Positions 1 through 13,300 of a DNA stretch of 64,000 nt are shown piece by piece (within the stretch, counting starts at the first letter, position 1; each line of letters starts with the position of its first letter). The stretch spans positions 31,930,795 through 31,994,794 of the forward strand of contig OU015524.1 of assembly GCA_907165065.1 (NCBI GenBank). The letters are read 5' to 3'. The notes under the pieces are model-generated. The model worked only from the letters and a program-made list of their open reading frames with translations, was not told the DNA's origin and did no database searches. The position numbers and the translations under genes were made by a program. The DNA comes from Caprimulgus europaeus. Lineage: Eukaryota > Chordata > Aves > Caprimulgiformes > Caprimulgidae.

Positions 1-1781
1 TCACTGTGCATTTGGGTCTAAGCCTGATACCTTGGTCTTACCCCAGCACAGAGCAGGACTGTTTGCCACTCTTTCCTTTGAATAGTGGAGCATGATACAG
101 GTATGGGCATGGTAGCTCTCTGTTTTATGAGGTACAAATTAACCCTTGTTGGGTCAGAAAAATGGATTTTAATCAGATCAGATTCAATGTATGGCTGGAT
201 TCTTGTTGCTGGTTTATTTGTTTATTTATTTATTTACTTACTTATTTAATAGTGTCATCATAAAGGGAAAAAAAAAAAAAAAACCAAAACCTTTGAGAAT
301 TCTACTACAGCAACATAAATATTTATTATGAACCTACTATTCTATTATGGTTGGAAACTTCCCATTGAATAGCTCAGTTTTTTCACATAAGTAAGGAGTT
401 AATACAGCTCCACATAGATTTGAAGTTTTATGGGAAACTGTCCATATTGTGTATATAAAAATCAAATGAGAGAGTTGGGGGGGGGAAGATAAAATCCTCT
501 GAAATACTTAACCAGAAGTATTCAGTTTTGGAGAGAGGAAAAAAAGATGTTCCAGTCCTCAAGGAGGAGACCTTTTTGTCTCTGTATCACAACCTACAGA
601 TGTATAAAAAGGTTAGAAAGGAAATGTTTTCAGGAGGTTTCTTGTCATGGCATGTTAGTGGAAATACAGACTAGGATATTGTTTAATACCTTAATATGGC
701 TCATTACCTCGGAGTGTATTAAATCAGGAAGCATGAATTTGGTAGACATCCATAGAAATTCTCTGGGAGTACCACATTGTCCGTCCACTGGGTGTCATTC
801 TTGACCTACACCTGTATTAGTGCTCAGCCCGACCTTACATGCTTCAGAAGAACAGCAGCTGGAAGCTGAACTGCATGACTGAAAGAATCTGTTCCTCTCC
901 TTTCCTCTGGCCTCTATTGACAGAAGGCTTTTGCAGGTAGATTTCCTGAGAAAAATCTTAACAATCAGTACTCTGTGCTACAAAACCAACTGTTTTAATG
1001 ATGTCAGTGTGTCCATTCAAGATGGAGCGGCTTGGAAGAAACAAGAATTGCTCCAAAATTTGCAGTTCTCTGCTTATAGAAAGAGCAAGTATGTTACCAA
1101 GAGTGGTGGCAGTTGGGTTTGAGCCGTTCTAGCAAAACCACTTTCTGTACAAGAATGAGTTTCAATCCATGATCCATTCTCAAACCAGCTATGGAGATCA
1201 CAGTTTTTCCATAATTAAAGAAAAATGTTTTTTATTGATCTCTTTACCAGTCTGTGTTTTACCTACCATGCTTACCTAATACAGAAGCATTTTCCTTTAA
1301 AAATTTACATTTAACTTCTCTGATGCATTCTTTCTGGACTTTTGGGCATGAAAGCCAGTGATTTTTGCCTTCTTTTGAGAATCAAGAGCCCAAGTACTGT
1401 GAACAGTTATAAGTTTTCTCCTTTTGCTGAAACGCATGAGACAGCTGCACTGACAAGTATGAGCAAAATACACCGTCTACAATAATTCTGCACAATCAGG
1501 CAGTGAGGAAAAACAATTCCTCACCTTGCCAGTACCTAGCCACAGAACAATGTTTGCATCTTCAGCAGCCTGAAACAGATGAGTTCTCAATACAATCTGA
1601 AGGCTGGTGACAGGAAGAAAGCCTCTGAAACGGATAGTTAATCTTTGGCTTCTGTTAGAGGTAAGCTGCATTCAGGCAGAGGAGAGGGATTGCTGCTTTC
1701 TAGTCCCAAACATGGGAGCCCTGGTAATCTGAGACAGTGATGCGGGAAGGTCTTCACCAAAGTTCAGTATAGTTTTTCCCC
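1..1781. other. Unique non-coding DNA
   Basis: No gene is supported here. Short open frames, for example around 547-804 and 931-1122, have no family resemblance and no plausible splice context. The stretch holds a degenerate TTTA run at 213-249, an A-run at 268-283 and a run of nine G at 477-485. The rest is unremarkable AT-rich sequence. Confidence 0.6.
213..249. repeat. Degenerate (TTTA)n simple repeat
   Basis: Tetranucleotide TTTA/TTTG repeats interrupted by ACTTACTT variants, followed 19 bases later by an A-run at 268-283. It is ordinary simple sequence. Confidence 0.8.
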
Positions 1782-1823
1782 ACAAAAAACAAAACAAAAC
1801 AAACAAACAAACAAACAAAAAAA
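1782..1823. repeat. (CAAA)n / (CAAAA)n simple repeat
   Basis: A-rich array of CAAAA units grading into CAAA units and ending in a short A-run. No recognisable SINE or LINE body adjoins it on either side. Confidence 0.8.
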
Positions 1824-3819
1824 CCCAAAGAAACAAACATTATAGGGATGGGCAGGGAGAGTGAGAGAAGGATTTCTCATCAAGTAAGCTAAGGATTATC
1901 AGAAATATTTCCATGACAGGCTGACTACAACCACTTGCAGCTTAAATAACTAAGGGGAGTAAACCTGATCTGAGCCTCAGTTTTTTCAGCAGGTGATGGC
2001 ATACTAGGCTGAATCCCAACTTCTTCACCTTCCCTCTCATACTGCACATGGATTCCTTCTGAAGATGAGCACCTACAGAATCATGTGGGACTGGGAATGA
2101 CACATATTACAATGAACCTGGGTGGCGTTTGTAATTAATGGCATGCAGCAATGTATGAAAGAAGAGAAGAAACTAATGAAAATGTCGATCAGATATTTCA
2201 GCTATAGCAAAGGAGGGCTGATGAGCAATTTTTTAAAATTATTTTTTTTATTTGAGTTCAGGCTGATTCCTCTTTGCCAAGCTGTTTTCTTGTTCTTATG
2301 CTAGCTGCGCAAGGAAAGAGAGGAAGTACTAGTTCAGGAAAACTCTGGTGATTTTTTGCAGCAAACGAGGTTGTGATTTTTCATGTCTGATGAAACTGAT
2401 GCTTTTTCTTCTCACCTTGATAATATCTCTTCTGATTAGAGTCCAGCAGCATGGTAATGGCCTTTACAAGCTGACGCAGATGTCAAACAAAAACAAAAAT
2501 AAAAGTTGAGAATGTCAATAGGAGGGGGATGACAGGTAACAACAGGAGTGAGGGGGGAAAAAATGCTTAACAAACTGGCCTCTGGGCATAAGTTTGCCTT
2601 TAAAATGATGGCTTAAAAAGAAGTAGAGATTAAAAATCCTGCTGATTTTTTCCAATGTAATTCACCCAATGTAATTCACCCAATGTAACACAGAGAAATA
2701 CAGAAATGCATAAAAAAACCTTACTGTTTATTTCCTATGAGGTTACACTTGGAAAAAAAGGAACTAAGGCAAAAAAAAAAAGAAAAACGAGCAATTCTGA
2801 CTTATTTTTGAAAACACTACAGAAATATTGTGCTTTTTTTTTTGTTTGTTTAAAAAAGTGTAACCATTTATATCTCCTTGTTTGTCATGGTTACATTTTC
2901 TGAAGGATAAGTTCAGAGTACAAGAATTTTCAATATCTCCTTTTCATATGTCACACTCTGTTTCCCTGCTCATCAAATTTTGGCATTGTAGTAAAGCTGC
3001 AGTAAGCAACAAGTCTTGCACCTGTCTCAGGTGCAGTCCTGCTCCCCTATCTTCTGGGAAAATTATGCATATAATTCAGAAGCATCCTCGTAATTTCCAG
3101 TGCTCCCTCTAGCATAAAAGAAAGGATAAATTATCAAGTCCTAAAAATGCAATATGATTAAGCTTTCTATAATGAGGCCTCTCTTGAATGGAATATTTTG
3201 AGACCTTTGTGAGGAGAATTGCTCTTTTTGCCTCTTCACCTGGGAAAGATTCTCTCCTTAACTAGCTGGTTCTCTGCTTTCACATATCTGCATTCATTTG
3301 AGCAATAACAAAGCTTTGTCTTCTTACCCGAGGAATTGAAAGCACCTTAAAACATACATAGGTAAACTTCATTAGCCTTTTTTAAGGCAGTAACTTATTA
3401 TCTCTGTCAGAGAAAAGTGAAGCAGAGTCGTGCCATTTTTGAGAGCACATTTTTTCCCCAGGGGGCAATAGGCATCCTACGCTTCACAACCAATCACTAA
3501 CGCCTAGGAGTGGAATTAGCTAACAGTAAAGCAACTGTGCTCTTTGACAACTGAAATATCAGGTTAACATATATTTCAAAATACCAGGGCTATTTAGAGC
3601 TAATTTTCCATTAACTCACATGCTTTACAGATGAAGTATTCACAGTGATGTATTTCTCTCAGATAAAACAGACTCCAAAATGAATGTACCCCCATGCTCA
3701 TTGTATACAGTTACCTGGTTGTACAGGTCATTATTTATTTCGTAAATGCAGAAAATGATGCTTCTTTTATTATTAAAGCTTGAAAAGTGTGAGCCTTTTA
3801 AATGCATCAAAACAAAACT
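1824..3819. other. Unique non-coding DNA
   Basis: No gene or known transposon is recognised. The only internal structure noted is a 14-bp tandem repeat at 2652-2688 and several A or T runs (for example 2770-2780 and 2836-2843). Open frames of 60-76 codons here are chance openings. Confidence 0.55.
2652..2688. repeat. 14-bp tandem repeat, 2.6 copies
   Basis: The unit CAATGTAATTCACC occurs perfectly at 2653-2666 and 2667-2680, and its first eight bases recur at 2681-2688. The perfect identity of the copies suggests a recent small duplication or slippage event. Confidence 0.9.
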
Positions 3820-3945
3820 CAGATGAAATCACTTGGCTTGATTCTTCACTGCCTTATGCTGGTGCAACCTCATTGACAGCTATGGTATTGAAGAGACTTA
3901 CAGGTGGAGTAATGCAAGGAGAACACTCAACCTTATCAAGCTTTG
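3820..3945. repeat. Possible decayed palindromic non-autonomous DNA element
   Basis: The segment TTGATTCTTCACTGCC, then a TGCTGGTGCAA block, a CATTGAC...CTATGG core and TTACAGGTGGAGTAA resembles, by memory of the family, old amniote non-autonomous elements with a CCATTGAC/GTCAATGG palindromic core. Similarity is patchy and there are no intact terminal repeats. It could be chance, so this is a low-confidence call. Confidence 0.25.
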
Positions 3946-6289
3946 ATATCCTCTATCATAACTCATATTTTCTGAGCAGAACACAATAGAGAGAGACAGT
4001 AAACACTGCCTAAAACTAGCTTGTCACAATTTCCTTCACCTTCTCTTCCTCAACTGCCTGAGCATTATGTATTTTTTCATGCTTTTAGACAGAAGTCACT
4101 TACATTTCAATACCTCAATTAATGGGCTGTTGGCTTTTGTTTGTATTGCAGCTGGGGTCTCAGTGAATTTGCCTGCAGTTAACTTGATGGCCAGCTTTGC
4201 TCTGAACTGTATGTCATCAATAATAGCAAGTGACAATCTTGCCATTCCAACAACTTGATAAATCAACCAGGCTTCAAAATAAGTCAGTTTCACCTGTCAT
4301 AAAATGTGGCAGGCTTTCTGATTTAAATCCCCAGGATCAAACATTTCAGGCAGAGATCTCAAAGCACACAAACCACCAGGAACACCAGGCAGGTCAGGGT
4401 TTTGATAGAGTAGACATTTACAGTGTGGAGGAATGAAGGGCATGAAGGTGTGGAGTGGCAGCTTTCTCCTGCTCTCCAGGGCTGTGTTTGACTTCCTCTT
4501 TTGTATTGCTTTTAGAACAAATCAATTCTTAGCGCACTCAAGCATGTCATGTTAAATAACTCATTGCACCCAACTGCCATGTGCAATGCTCACATCAGGG
4601 ACCCTCATTAAGACAAGTAGGTTTCTTGAAGCTGTCTTCATCAGCAGTCAGAATCCTAAGGTGGTTTCATCTGAGTTTAGTTTAAGACACTGTGAGGTAA
4701 AAATGAATGGCAAGGGATGATTTCTTGCAAAGGCAATATTCTGGTTTTGCTGTGTGATGGGGAGATGCCTCTCTACAGTTGTGCCTTGGCAGGCTTAGAC
4801 TTAATGAGACAATCCTGTCCTCTCTCTTGCACTCCCCCCCACTGGAGGGGACCGACATCAGTGACAGACTTTGTGGCCATTTGGCACATCATTGTAGATA
4901 CTTCTGGTGGCCTGAAGAGACTTTTCCTGCAGTTTTTATTAAGAAAGGGATTCAGAACCTTCACTGAAGAACATTTATTATTATTATTTTAGGGGATTGG
5001 TGGTAACTATGCAAATGAGTATTCAGATAACTTAATGGATTATGTCTTTTCTTGTTCCACTCTAATTATATCAAGTAAATGACTGCAGTCCTTACCAAGA
5101 AACACAACTCCACTCAGCATTTTTAAGAATCCTCAAGGCTTTGTTCTGATTTTTCAATCATTTTGTGAGATTTGATATTAAGAGAGTGACAGCAATTCCC
5201 GTTCCATTTTAGACTTGGGAAAGGAGTGCAATTTCATTTGTACATCTAAAAGATTGCTACACAACTCCAATCCAGTCATACTGAGCTTTCTTTAAAGGCT
5301 ATTGAGAAAAATAGATACTTCCAGAGAGCGAGTAGAAGTCTCACTGCCTATTGCAGAATGTCTGAAGCCAAATCAACACCTCGGGCTTGTGCTAGCACAG
5401 CTGTATAGATCTGGGCTGGGAAGAAGAGAAATCCCAGGCAGATTTAGCTATACTAACATTCATCCTACTGTTGATCTAGCTGTCCTAGCAAACCTGTGCT
5501 TTTTTGCTATCATAATAGGCAATTGTGCTGTTAGAAAGGTATATACACTTTTGTAGGAATACCTTTCTGAGTGCTAAAAGTAATGCACTCTTGAAGTTGG
5601 CTTTGAAATAGCAATACAGCTTACTAAAATGCCATTACAAAACTGTAAGTAGGGGAAACCTCGATTCCTCCAGGCACTGGTATTTTTATGTTTGGTTTTC
5701 TTTCTACTTTTTTTTTTTTTCCTTTCTCTCTGCTGTGAAGGAAACTGGATTAATATGGGGACAAATGGATTAGAAGCATCTAGAGCAAGTAACATTCTGC
5801 TTTTGCCATGCCTGTAGCAATTTGTATTTGCTCCTGATGAATATTTGCATAAGATGTGTTAATGTTTACATGAAATAGAGCTGAAATATTTTCATTTAAA
5901 AAGAAAAATATGATCATGTTGATATTTTTTCATTAAAAATGCACCAGATATTTATGAAAGCTATAAGAATTTGATAAGCATCTAAGATCATTTTCAAACA
6001 ATTTATGAGGATGCTTATAATTTATCAGAATTTTAAAATCTTAATAGAAATATTTCCATAAAATAGCACTCACAAAAAATTAATTTCAAACACAGCAGAA
6101 ATATATTTCTAGCAGAAGCTCACTGTATAATGCTTGAGAATGCTGAATTATCAGGGAACAGAAATAATACTATAGGATTTATGTACTACAGGAGATGACC
6201 ATTATATATTATTTAAAACAATGAATATTTTTTAACAAATCCACAATTTGAATTTGTTTATTAAAAATAGCCTTCCAAATACTTGTGAA
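3946..6289. other. Unique AT-rich non-coding DNA
   Basis: No gene is supported. A perfect octamer ATGCAAAT lies at 5009-5016 and the related ATTTGCAT at 5843-5850, but isolated octamers are expected by chance. From about 5826 to 6270 the sequence becomes very AT-rich with homeodomain-like TTAATT/ATTTA content and no repeat signature. Such composition is seen in some conserved non-coding elements, but conservation cannot be judged from one sequence. Confidence 0.5.
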
Positions 6290-7290
6290 CATTGAATCAT
6301 AAAATGCAGAATAGTAAAAAACCTCAAGAGACCAAAATGTCTCTCTGCTTTACTTCACATTAAATATACTGTGAACATACCTGCTGGATATTTGTACAAC
6401 CTATTCTTACAAAGCTCTAGGGAAATATATCTTGCAGCAATCCCTACAGATTCACTCTGGTTGTGAATCCCTTGCTTCACTCTGGTTTAGATTTTCTTTA
6501 GTATATAACTAGAAGAATAGGGGTTTTTAAACAAAAAAAAATTCTTACAAACTCCTCCTTCATTTGTTTTCTACCCTTACTGGTTCTAGAGAGCTGTTGA
6601 TTGTTCTTTTTGTAGCAACTAATTGTAAAATGGAAGAAAGTTACCATACTTTCCCTTTCTTAGCCTAAACATTTCAGTCTCCTACTGGCTTTCCCCATAG
6701 GTTATGTCTGTTCATCTTCTTATCTTTCTTATCTTGTTGCTTTTCTCTTCGTACTAGTTTCCTTTTATCTTTCTCAAAATGTGTCATCCAAAACTGGCAA
6801 TAGTCATTTGTGCCTTGGTACCAGCATGAACTGAACTGGAATCGTGACTGTGGTTTCTTCTGCAGAGTGCTCCTACATAATATGTTCTGGTATGAGCCAC
6901 TGCCTTTCTGCAACAGCGTCCTATTAATTTTATCATATGCAGTTTGTAATCTGCTGTACTCCCTGGTTCTCCTCTGTGCAGTCAGGTATAGTAGCTTATT
7001 CACTTAGTTTACTTTGGGTTTGTGCCTATTGAATTTCATCTTACACATTTCAGAGTGGCTTTCTACTTTTTCAATACATTTTATTTTCGGTCCTGTATTC
7101 CAAAGAACTTGCAATCTTTTCCAGCTTCTGTTTTACACAATTTTTGTAATTATCCTTGTTCCAGTCAATTAAAACCATTAACAAAACCATGGTCAAGCCA
7201 AATGCCTGTGGGATAATGCTTAAAAATCCTCCCCAGTTTGACCATGAGTCAACTATTCTAACTGCAGTTTCACTTTCATTTGAGACCTCA
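6290..7290 (-). mobile_element. Ancient CR1 LINE fragment, heavily decayed
   Basis: Reading along the plus strand, the landmarks of an old amniote CR1 in antisense orientation occur in the right order. These are an AATCATAAAATGCAGAATAG-like 3' end at about 6295, the block GTACAACCTATTCTTAC near 6395, TCATCCAAAACTGG near 6785 (equivalent to the 'gcccagaactgg' block), TATTGAATTTCATCTT near 7028, and CAGTTTGACCATGAGTCAAC near 7236. This order matches the 3' untranslated tail and then the reverse-transcriptase C-terminal coding part read backwards. Many indels and stops are present, so it is a fossil with no coding capacity. The ends are approximate. Confidence 0.6.
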
Positions 7291-8010
7291 TTTCCTTGGT
7301 TTGCTTACGAGGCTGGTTTCTAACACTGAGGAACTGTCAGTGGTCTAAGAGTTTGGTCTGACAGGAAAGCCAGGACAATAGACTCATTGAGAGTTGGTGG
7401 CTTCTTTGGACTTTGGAGATTTGCTTTTACAATACACATGCAATTCCATTTAATAGAGCAAGGACATCAGGACTTGCTTGAGTTTTCATAGCAGGTCTGG
7501 ATCTGTTGCTGAAAACAGTGTTTTTTCACCTTGATTAAGTCTGTATTCAGCTTGCCTTTGCGGGTCTTGTTTGTTTTTGTTTTACCCAACAGATTTTACA
7601 GTTCCTAGAGAATAATATGTTTTCAAGAAAAAGAGTCAGAAAAATGCACTTGCACTTAACTCAAAAAACCCCTCTAACTTCCAAACCAAAACTCCAAAAC
7701 TTTTAATTTGAAGAAAAGAAGCAGTGAAGACCTATCATCACTTTGAAACACAGTGGATATATTTTTTGCTTACTGTTAGAACACCTTACATCTATTGTTG
7801 CTCTTAGCTGCTTTGACATGTGACACAAGGACCTGACATGTGATGAGTTTCACTGTAGCTCTTAAATAAAGCTTTCATTTATTGAAGACATGTATTGCTG
7901 GTATTGTAAGAAGCTTCTTTTTGTCTCAGAAAAAAAATTGGCAATTGAAAAGGACAAATTAATCTGCATGGACTTCAAATCATTATTCTCTTCTAATTGT
8001 CCTTTTAAAG
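7291..8010. other. Unique non-coding DNA
   Basis: Nothing recognisable as a gene or transposon was seen between the ancient CR1 and the TTA array. Confidence 0.5.

Positions 8011-8072
<62 letters not shown>
8011..8072. repeat. (TTA)n microsatellite
   Basis: About twenty uninterrupted ATT/TTA units follow an imperfect TTATTTATTA start. The length and purity suggest a polymorphic locus. The plus-strand frame through it encodes a run of tyrosines only because TAT repeats contain no stop; it is not a gene. Confidence 0.97.
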
Positions 8073-8073
<1 letters not shown>

Positions 8074-10322
8074 CTGGGTCGTAAATCTAGTTTTATTTAG
8101 GGCTGGGACACTTTATGTAGGCAACTTCAGCCCAGCTGTGAGAGAATATTTTGCAATGGATTTGCATAAATGAGCTTGCCTCCAAGCCTACTCTCTTTCT
8201 CCACAGTCAGTCTTCCTGCTTCTGCTCATTATCTCTGATTTTCAGCAAGTCTTCAAATTTCTGTCAGGCATGGTCTAGAAGACTTGCAGGATTGAAGGCT
8301 TCCCTGAGGAGGAGTAAGAAATGTGGGAAGGCGAAAGCAAAGTCTTCTGGTATGCAGGAGACCTGGGAAAGAACATGCAGAACCTGAAAGAGGCAATGAA
8401 GCAGGATCTCTGCAGGGTATGGGGAGACAGAGCAGGTGAGATCAGCACCACCTCTTCTGGTGGGACTGTTTAAAAGCACTTCTTTCTGTGCCGTTATAGC
8501 AATCCATGAGCAATCTCTGCAAGTGTGGGCATGCCTGTTCTGTAAGAAGGCGCCACCTTATAGAAATGTCAGCTCTGACGGCAATATGAGTCCTAATGCA
8601 ATTACAGAGTCTGGCTCCAGGGGATAGCTTGTTGGGTGCCCACTTGAAGAATGTAGCTTTATCCTGTCTCATACAGCAAGGGCAGGTTGCCAGAAGAGCC
8701 ATGTGCCAAAAGACTGAGAGTGCTGTAGGAGCCTCTGGGGAGCAGAGCAAGGGAAAAGGTTTCAGGGAGAGGATGCAAGGCAGAGAGAAGAAAGGTGCTC
8801 AGTGTGGCATATACGGCAGATTCGTTCTCATAATCCTTTCCTGCAGGCTTTTATTGATTCCTTTAAGCTCCACTGAAATTCACCCATACGGGGGACATTC
8901 ACACCTGTGCACCAATTATGTGTGTTGTAAAAAAGAAGAGAAGTTACTTGGTTGTTTTACTTCTTCATATAGTTTTATTTTAAAAGCCTTTCCCCACTCT
9001 ACTATAAATACAAATCTCTATTAGCACTACATTGCATGATGTATATATGTATGCTTGTGTAGGTGTACCCATATAGATCTACATGCTGCTCTTTCAGCAA
9101 TGTCAAGATCTGCATTGTACCAATATAAAAAGCTTTTATACTGTTTTAGATGAAAGTTGTCATGTAAATCTAGGATTTCATTATTCCTCTTCAATGTAAA
9201 CAACATGAAATAAATGTTCATATTTCAAAGATATGCCTTGAAGTCTGTAGAACTGAAGGAAGTAGGGGAGAAGTTTCTTCTTCCAATATGTTCCAGGTAA
9301 AATAATTACTTTCAAGAGTGAAAAATGCATTACAATTTCCTCAATTACTCTGTTATATTGTACCAGGGCAATAAATGACTTTTAGCTCAACGTTTGTCTG
9401 GTTAGAAGTTACAGGCACTTAATTTTAATAAATAATTTGGTCTTCTTCTAAAGTGGAAATTAAAATTTCCTTAACAACTACAAGTAATTTTTTTAAACTG
9501 TTGTCACATAACAAGGTCATTACCCAAGGGGGAATGAACCACTTACTGGGACAATACATTTTTGAAATTACTTTAAACAAGTGAAAACCAAAGATCATTC
9601 ACTTATGTGTGAGCAGGAAGAAACCAGCTCCAGTTTCACACTCCTTGAGGATGCAGTGCACTCTTGTAGTGATGCACGGGAAAGAGATTTGCCAGCCTGG
9701 ACTGACATGAAATGATGGTAAAGGACCGGCTGCCTCTGTTTCTGTGTGATGAGTGCTGAATTTGTTGTGAGGGGCCATGCAGCAGTGGGTGGATACTGAA
9801 AGCAGAAAGAGGGAAGAGACACCAGTGCTGGTGTTGTCCAGCCTCTGTCCTTGTGGCAGTTCCTGTGCCCCACTTTGGAGGTATGACAGGGCCGTTTGCT
9901 ATACTTTAGCAAGGGACAAGTGAAGCCCTAATGAAGGCACCAGTGCAATCAATCAGGACTGTTTTTCTATGAGCACCTTGGTCTGAGGAACATGTGTGTG
10001 TGACAGAAGCAGCTAAGAATGAACAGGACCTCTCAGCATAACATGAGTGCTTCAGGAACAAATCTTCCTTGCTGGCTATCCCTCATACAGTTGCTGTTTA
10101 CACTTTGAAACTCCAAATGCCCTGTGCAGAAGCATAGCTTTTATGCTAAAGTGAATACAAGCATGATTTTTTGCTATTAAATATTTGTGGAAACCACTGG
10201 CATTTCAGATTCTGGTAGATTTCAGATGGACTTCCTCCAGAGAACATCTTTTGCAGAAATATTGGGCTTGCAAGCATAATAGCTGCTATTATACTGGTAT
10301 TCCTGGTCCTCCTCCTTCTCAG
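8073..10322. other. Unique non-coding DNA, slightly more GC-rich at 8150-8800
   Basis: Open frames of up to 142 codons occur on both strands around 8264-9024. They overlap each other, show no recognisable domain and have no splice-site framing that I could support. I treat them as chance openings in a locally less AT-rich stretch. No transposon was recognised. Confidence 0.5.
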
Positions 10323-10339
10323 AAAAAAAAAAAAAAAAA
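10323..10339. repeat. A17 homopolymer
   Basis: A run of 17 A. No recognisable retroposed body or target-site duplication accompanies it. Confidence 0.9.
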
Positions 10340-13300
10340 GAAATGTCTTCTGGCTGTTGTTTCTCAGGGGCCAATCCTTGTTATGAGGAGACTGTGAATG
10401 GTTTGTTGTCTGTAGGACAATTACAACAGTTGTCTTTTTGCCCTATTACTTTAAGCACAACTTATACAGACAAGGATGAGGTCCACTCAACCACTCTGTT
10501 TTAAAAGGTGCTACACTCATTAAAATCCTTTCTAAGGTGGCATGTGACAGGAATACACACACACAGAGACACACATCTGCAAGTGTCAGTAGACTTCATA
10601 TCAAACAAGCCATACTGCCCATAGGGTAGAGTAAATTCACATAAATCACATACTAAATAACTGCAAATAGATAGCATGAATAATATATTTTAAAAATTAT
10701 TCTCTATGAATCAGAAGAAATTTTAATTGAGATTTATTTTACCATCTCTAGTTGTTATGAAATCAGCTTACTGGTATTCTCCAGCACAATGGGATGACAT
10801 TTGTTGTGATCTAGTAGTACTGGTTAGAACCCTAATGTGTTGGAAAGAAATTGTTTTGTGCCACTAAATAAATCAGACTTCTGTGCCAGCTGGAAACTAA
10901 CATCTGAAGCCACCTGAACTGCACTGTTCTCTGTTGCTTGTGGAACTGATTCCTCTTCTCACAGTGGAGGTATGAACACTCAATATGCCATGCACATCAA
11001 GTAATTTTCCTGTTTATCTTTTCTAACTGTTGCATCACATTTTTAATTTTGTTATCTTTGTAATTCAGTGTAAATAAAGGCTCTGGTATTAAATTGGTTT
11101 TTTAAGAGAAAAATAAACCTTGCAAAAGCAGACATGCATTGCCCTTCCTCTAATAAATTTTATGACAATTTTTTTAAATTGGCTTATCCCCTTGAATGTA
11201 ATTGTAATTTTCAGATGAGACACATATTAAAGTCTAGGCTGTTAAGCCTGCCAAAGTTTGTCTTCATGTCAGAACTGAATTTTCATACAAACCTTCTGCT
11301 CCTCAAATTGTACTAAGGACAATGCGTTTTTTTTTTCCCCCAAGTATTTTCCTAGGGGCTCCCTATGAGTGATGTAGAAAAGGAAGCTTTTTATTTTTTC
11401 TTTTTTTCTTCTTCTTCTTCCTGCTGTAAGGAAAGGCTGTTTACAGTTGAGTTGGGCACAGCTGTGAGAATAGGCATTCACACCACCCTGAGTGCAGAAT
11501 GCCCCCATGGGGCAGTTCTTCCCAAAGCTCCTGTGATGAAGAAAGGTTGTGAGGTCTAGAAAAGCAATTAGGGAAAAGGTTAAAATGTGTGAAATTGTCA
11601 GCTTAAAGCAGAGACATCGATCACTTGTCATAATGCTTCTTAGATGTGATAACTCAGAAGCATCCCTTGACGTTCATATGAATCTAAGCCATCATACCTG
11701 ACATAGGGCAACATACACAAATTACTGCCAACAATATTTAAATTTTTATAAAGTATAATAGCATGGAGTTTGATTATCTGTCTCGTATGGACTGGTGTTC
11801 TTTCTTGATTTTTGTCAAGTTTTTCATGACTGACTCCCAGTCCGGGACACAGAGAAAACTGGTCTCAGGGGGTTGTCTACTCGCTGTCCATAAGAAGTTT
11901 CTGCTAAGCAGGGGAGAGAAAAACAGATGAATGACAAGGGAACTTTGCTCCCAGTATCATTGAAGTGGTAATTGTCCCATAATTAATAATTTGAAAGATT
12001 TAGTCCTTGCAATAATGCGTGCAGAGAAAAACAGCACTAAGGAAAAACAATGAGTGGGCTCGTAAACCAGAGGACCCTCCTAAGTGGCAAAGCTTGCCAA
12101 AAGTCCCATGTGACAAGTTTTGCCCAGACGTTATCTAGTTTCCTACAGGAGGTGGAGTCACATGGATAGTATCATGGAGATTTTTTCAAGCAATTCTTTG
12201 CATCCTGTGGTAAAAGAGAACAGCTAATTCTCTTCCTTTTCTATATAACTAAAAGTGTCCATTCTTACTTCTTCAATATTTGAATACTTCATAAAACTCC
12301 ATGACTCTTATCTTCACTGCACCTCGGCACTAAGACTTGTTATGGTCTCCACTACCTCTCCAGAAAAGCAAAATTTAAGTAAGACTGGGTAATCTGTTTA
12401 ACATGACCCAACAACTCACTGACTGAGTCATATTCCTTCCATTGAGTCAGGTGAACAATCCCCCACACATATCTGTCCTCCCCCCACATAACATTTTGTG
12501 CCATGGACTGCACCCAAACAGCTTTTATTTTTGTTTTGTCAGCAGCAAAAATTATTTTTGCCTTGCATGTTTTACCACAGTTGTTGGACAAAGAGAAAAA
12601 TAAATCCACCTGAGCTATTCACAAGCCTGTTCATGCCTCTCTTTAATGTGGGGCATCCACGCTGCCTTATTCACTGCAGCTGGCTGTCCTTCTCTGCCCA
12701 CTTTATAAAAGATGGAAAATCGCCCTTCCTCCACCTAACTGCCTGGCTGAGGAAATGCTTTAAAGGGCAAAATTGCAGCTCCTTCAAAGACTGGTTCACA
12801 GAAGAACTTGAGCTTTGATTTATAATTAGAGCTCTGAAAACCTTTCATTACAAAGCTGAGAAGAGCTAGGGAAAAAGCCATCCTCACCTGTTTTCTACCT
12901 CACTTCACTATAAACCTGGTTTATGTCTGTCCCCTGGCTCTGTGTTTGCAATGTTTTTGATGGTACTGGTATGAACCAATTTCAAAGGGAAATTTTAAGG
13001 CAAAGGGAAATGGGAAGCATCCTCTTTCCCCATAATTTCAGGACAGGTATTTTTTCTTTATTTGAAACCCATGAAATGCTCAGACTTTCTGTGTGACTTT
13101 AAGAAATAGCAAAATTTGCTCTCACTTTTGTCTTCTCCTCTCCTTTTCCCACTCCCTCCCATCCACAAACAACAAACATTATTTCTCTGTTTCACAACCC
13201 TGATGACTCTTGTTTCAATTTAATGTGAACACAGGCTGAACTTCCGACTGTTCACAAGACAATTGGTTGTTTTTGCTCATGAGCTGCCATTTGGCACAAC

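Noticed and set aside
7890-8072. Plus-strand open frame ending in a long tyrosine run
   Set aside because: It is produced by the (TTA)n microsatellite, which contains no stop in that frame. There is no domain and no splice context.
8596-9024. 142-codon plus-strand frame
   Set aside because: No family resemblance; overlapping frames of similar length occur on both strands in the same less AT-rich patch.
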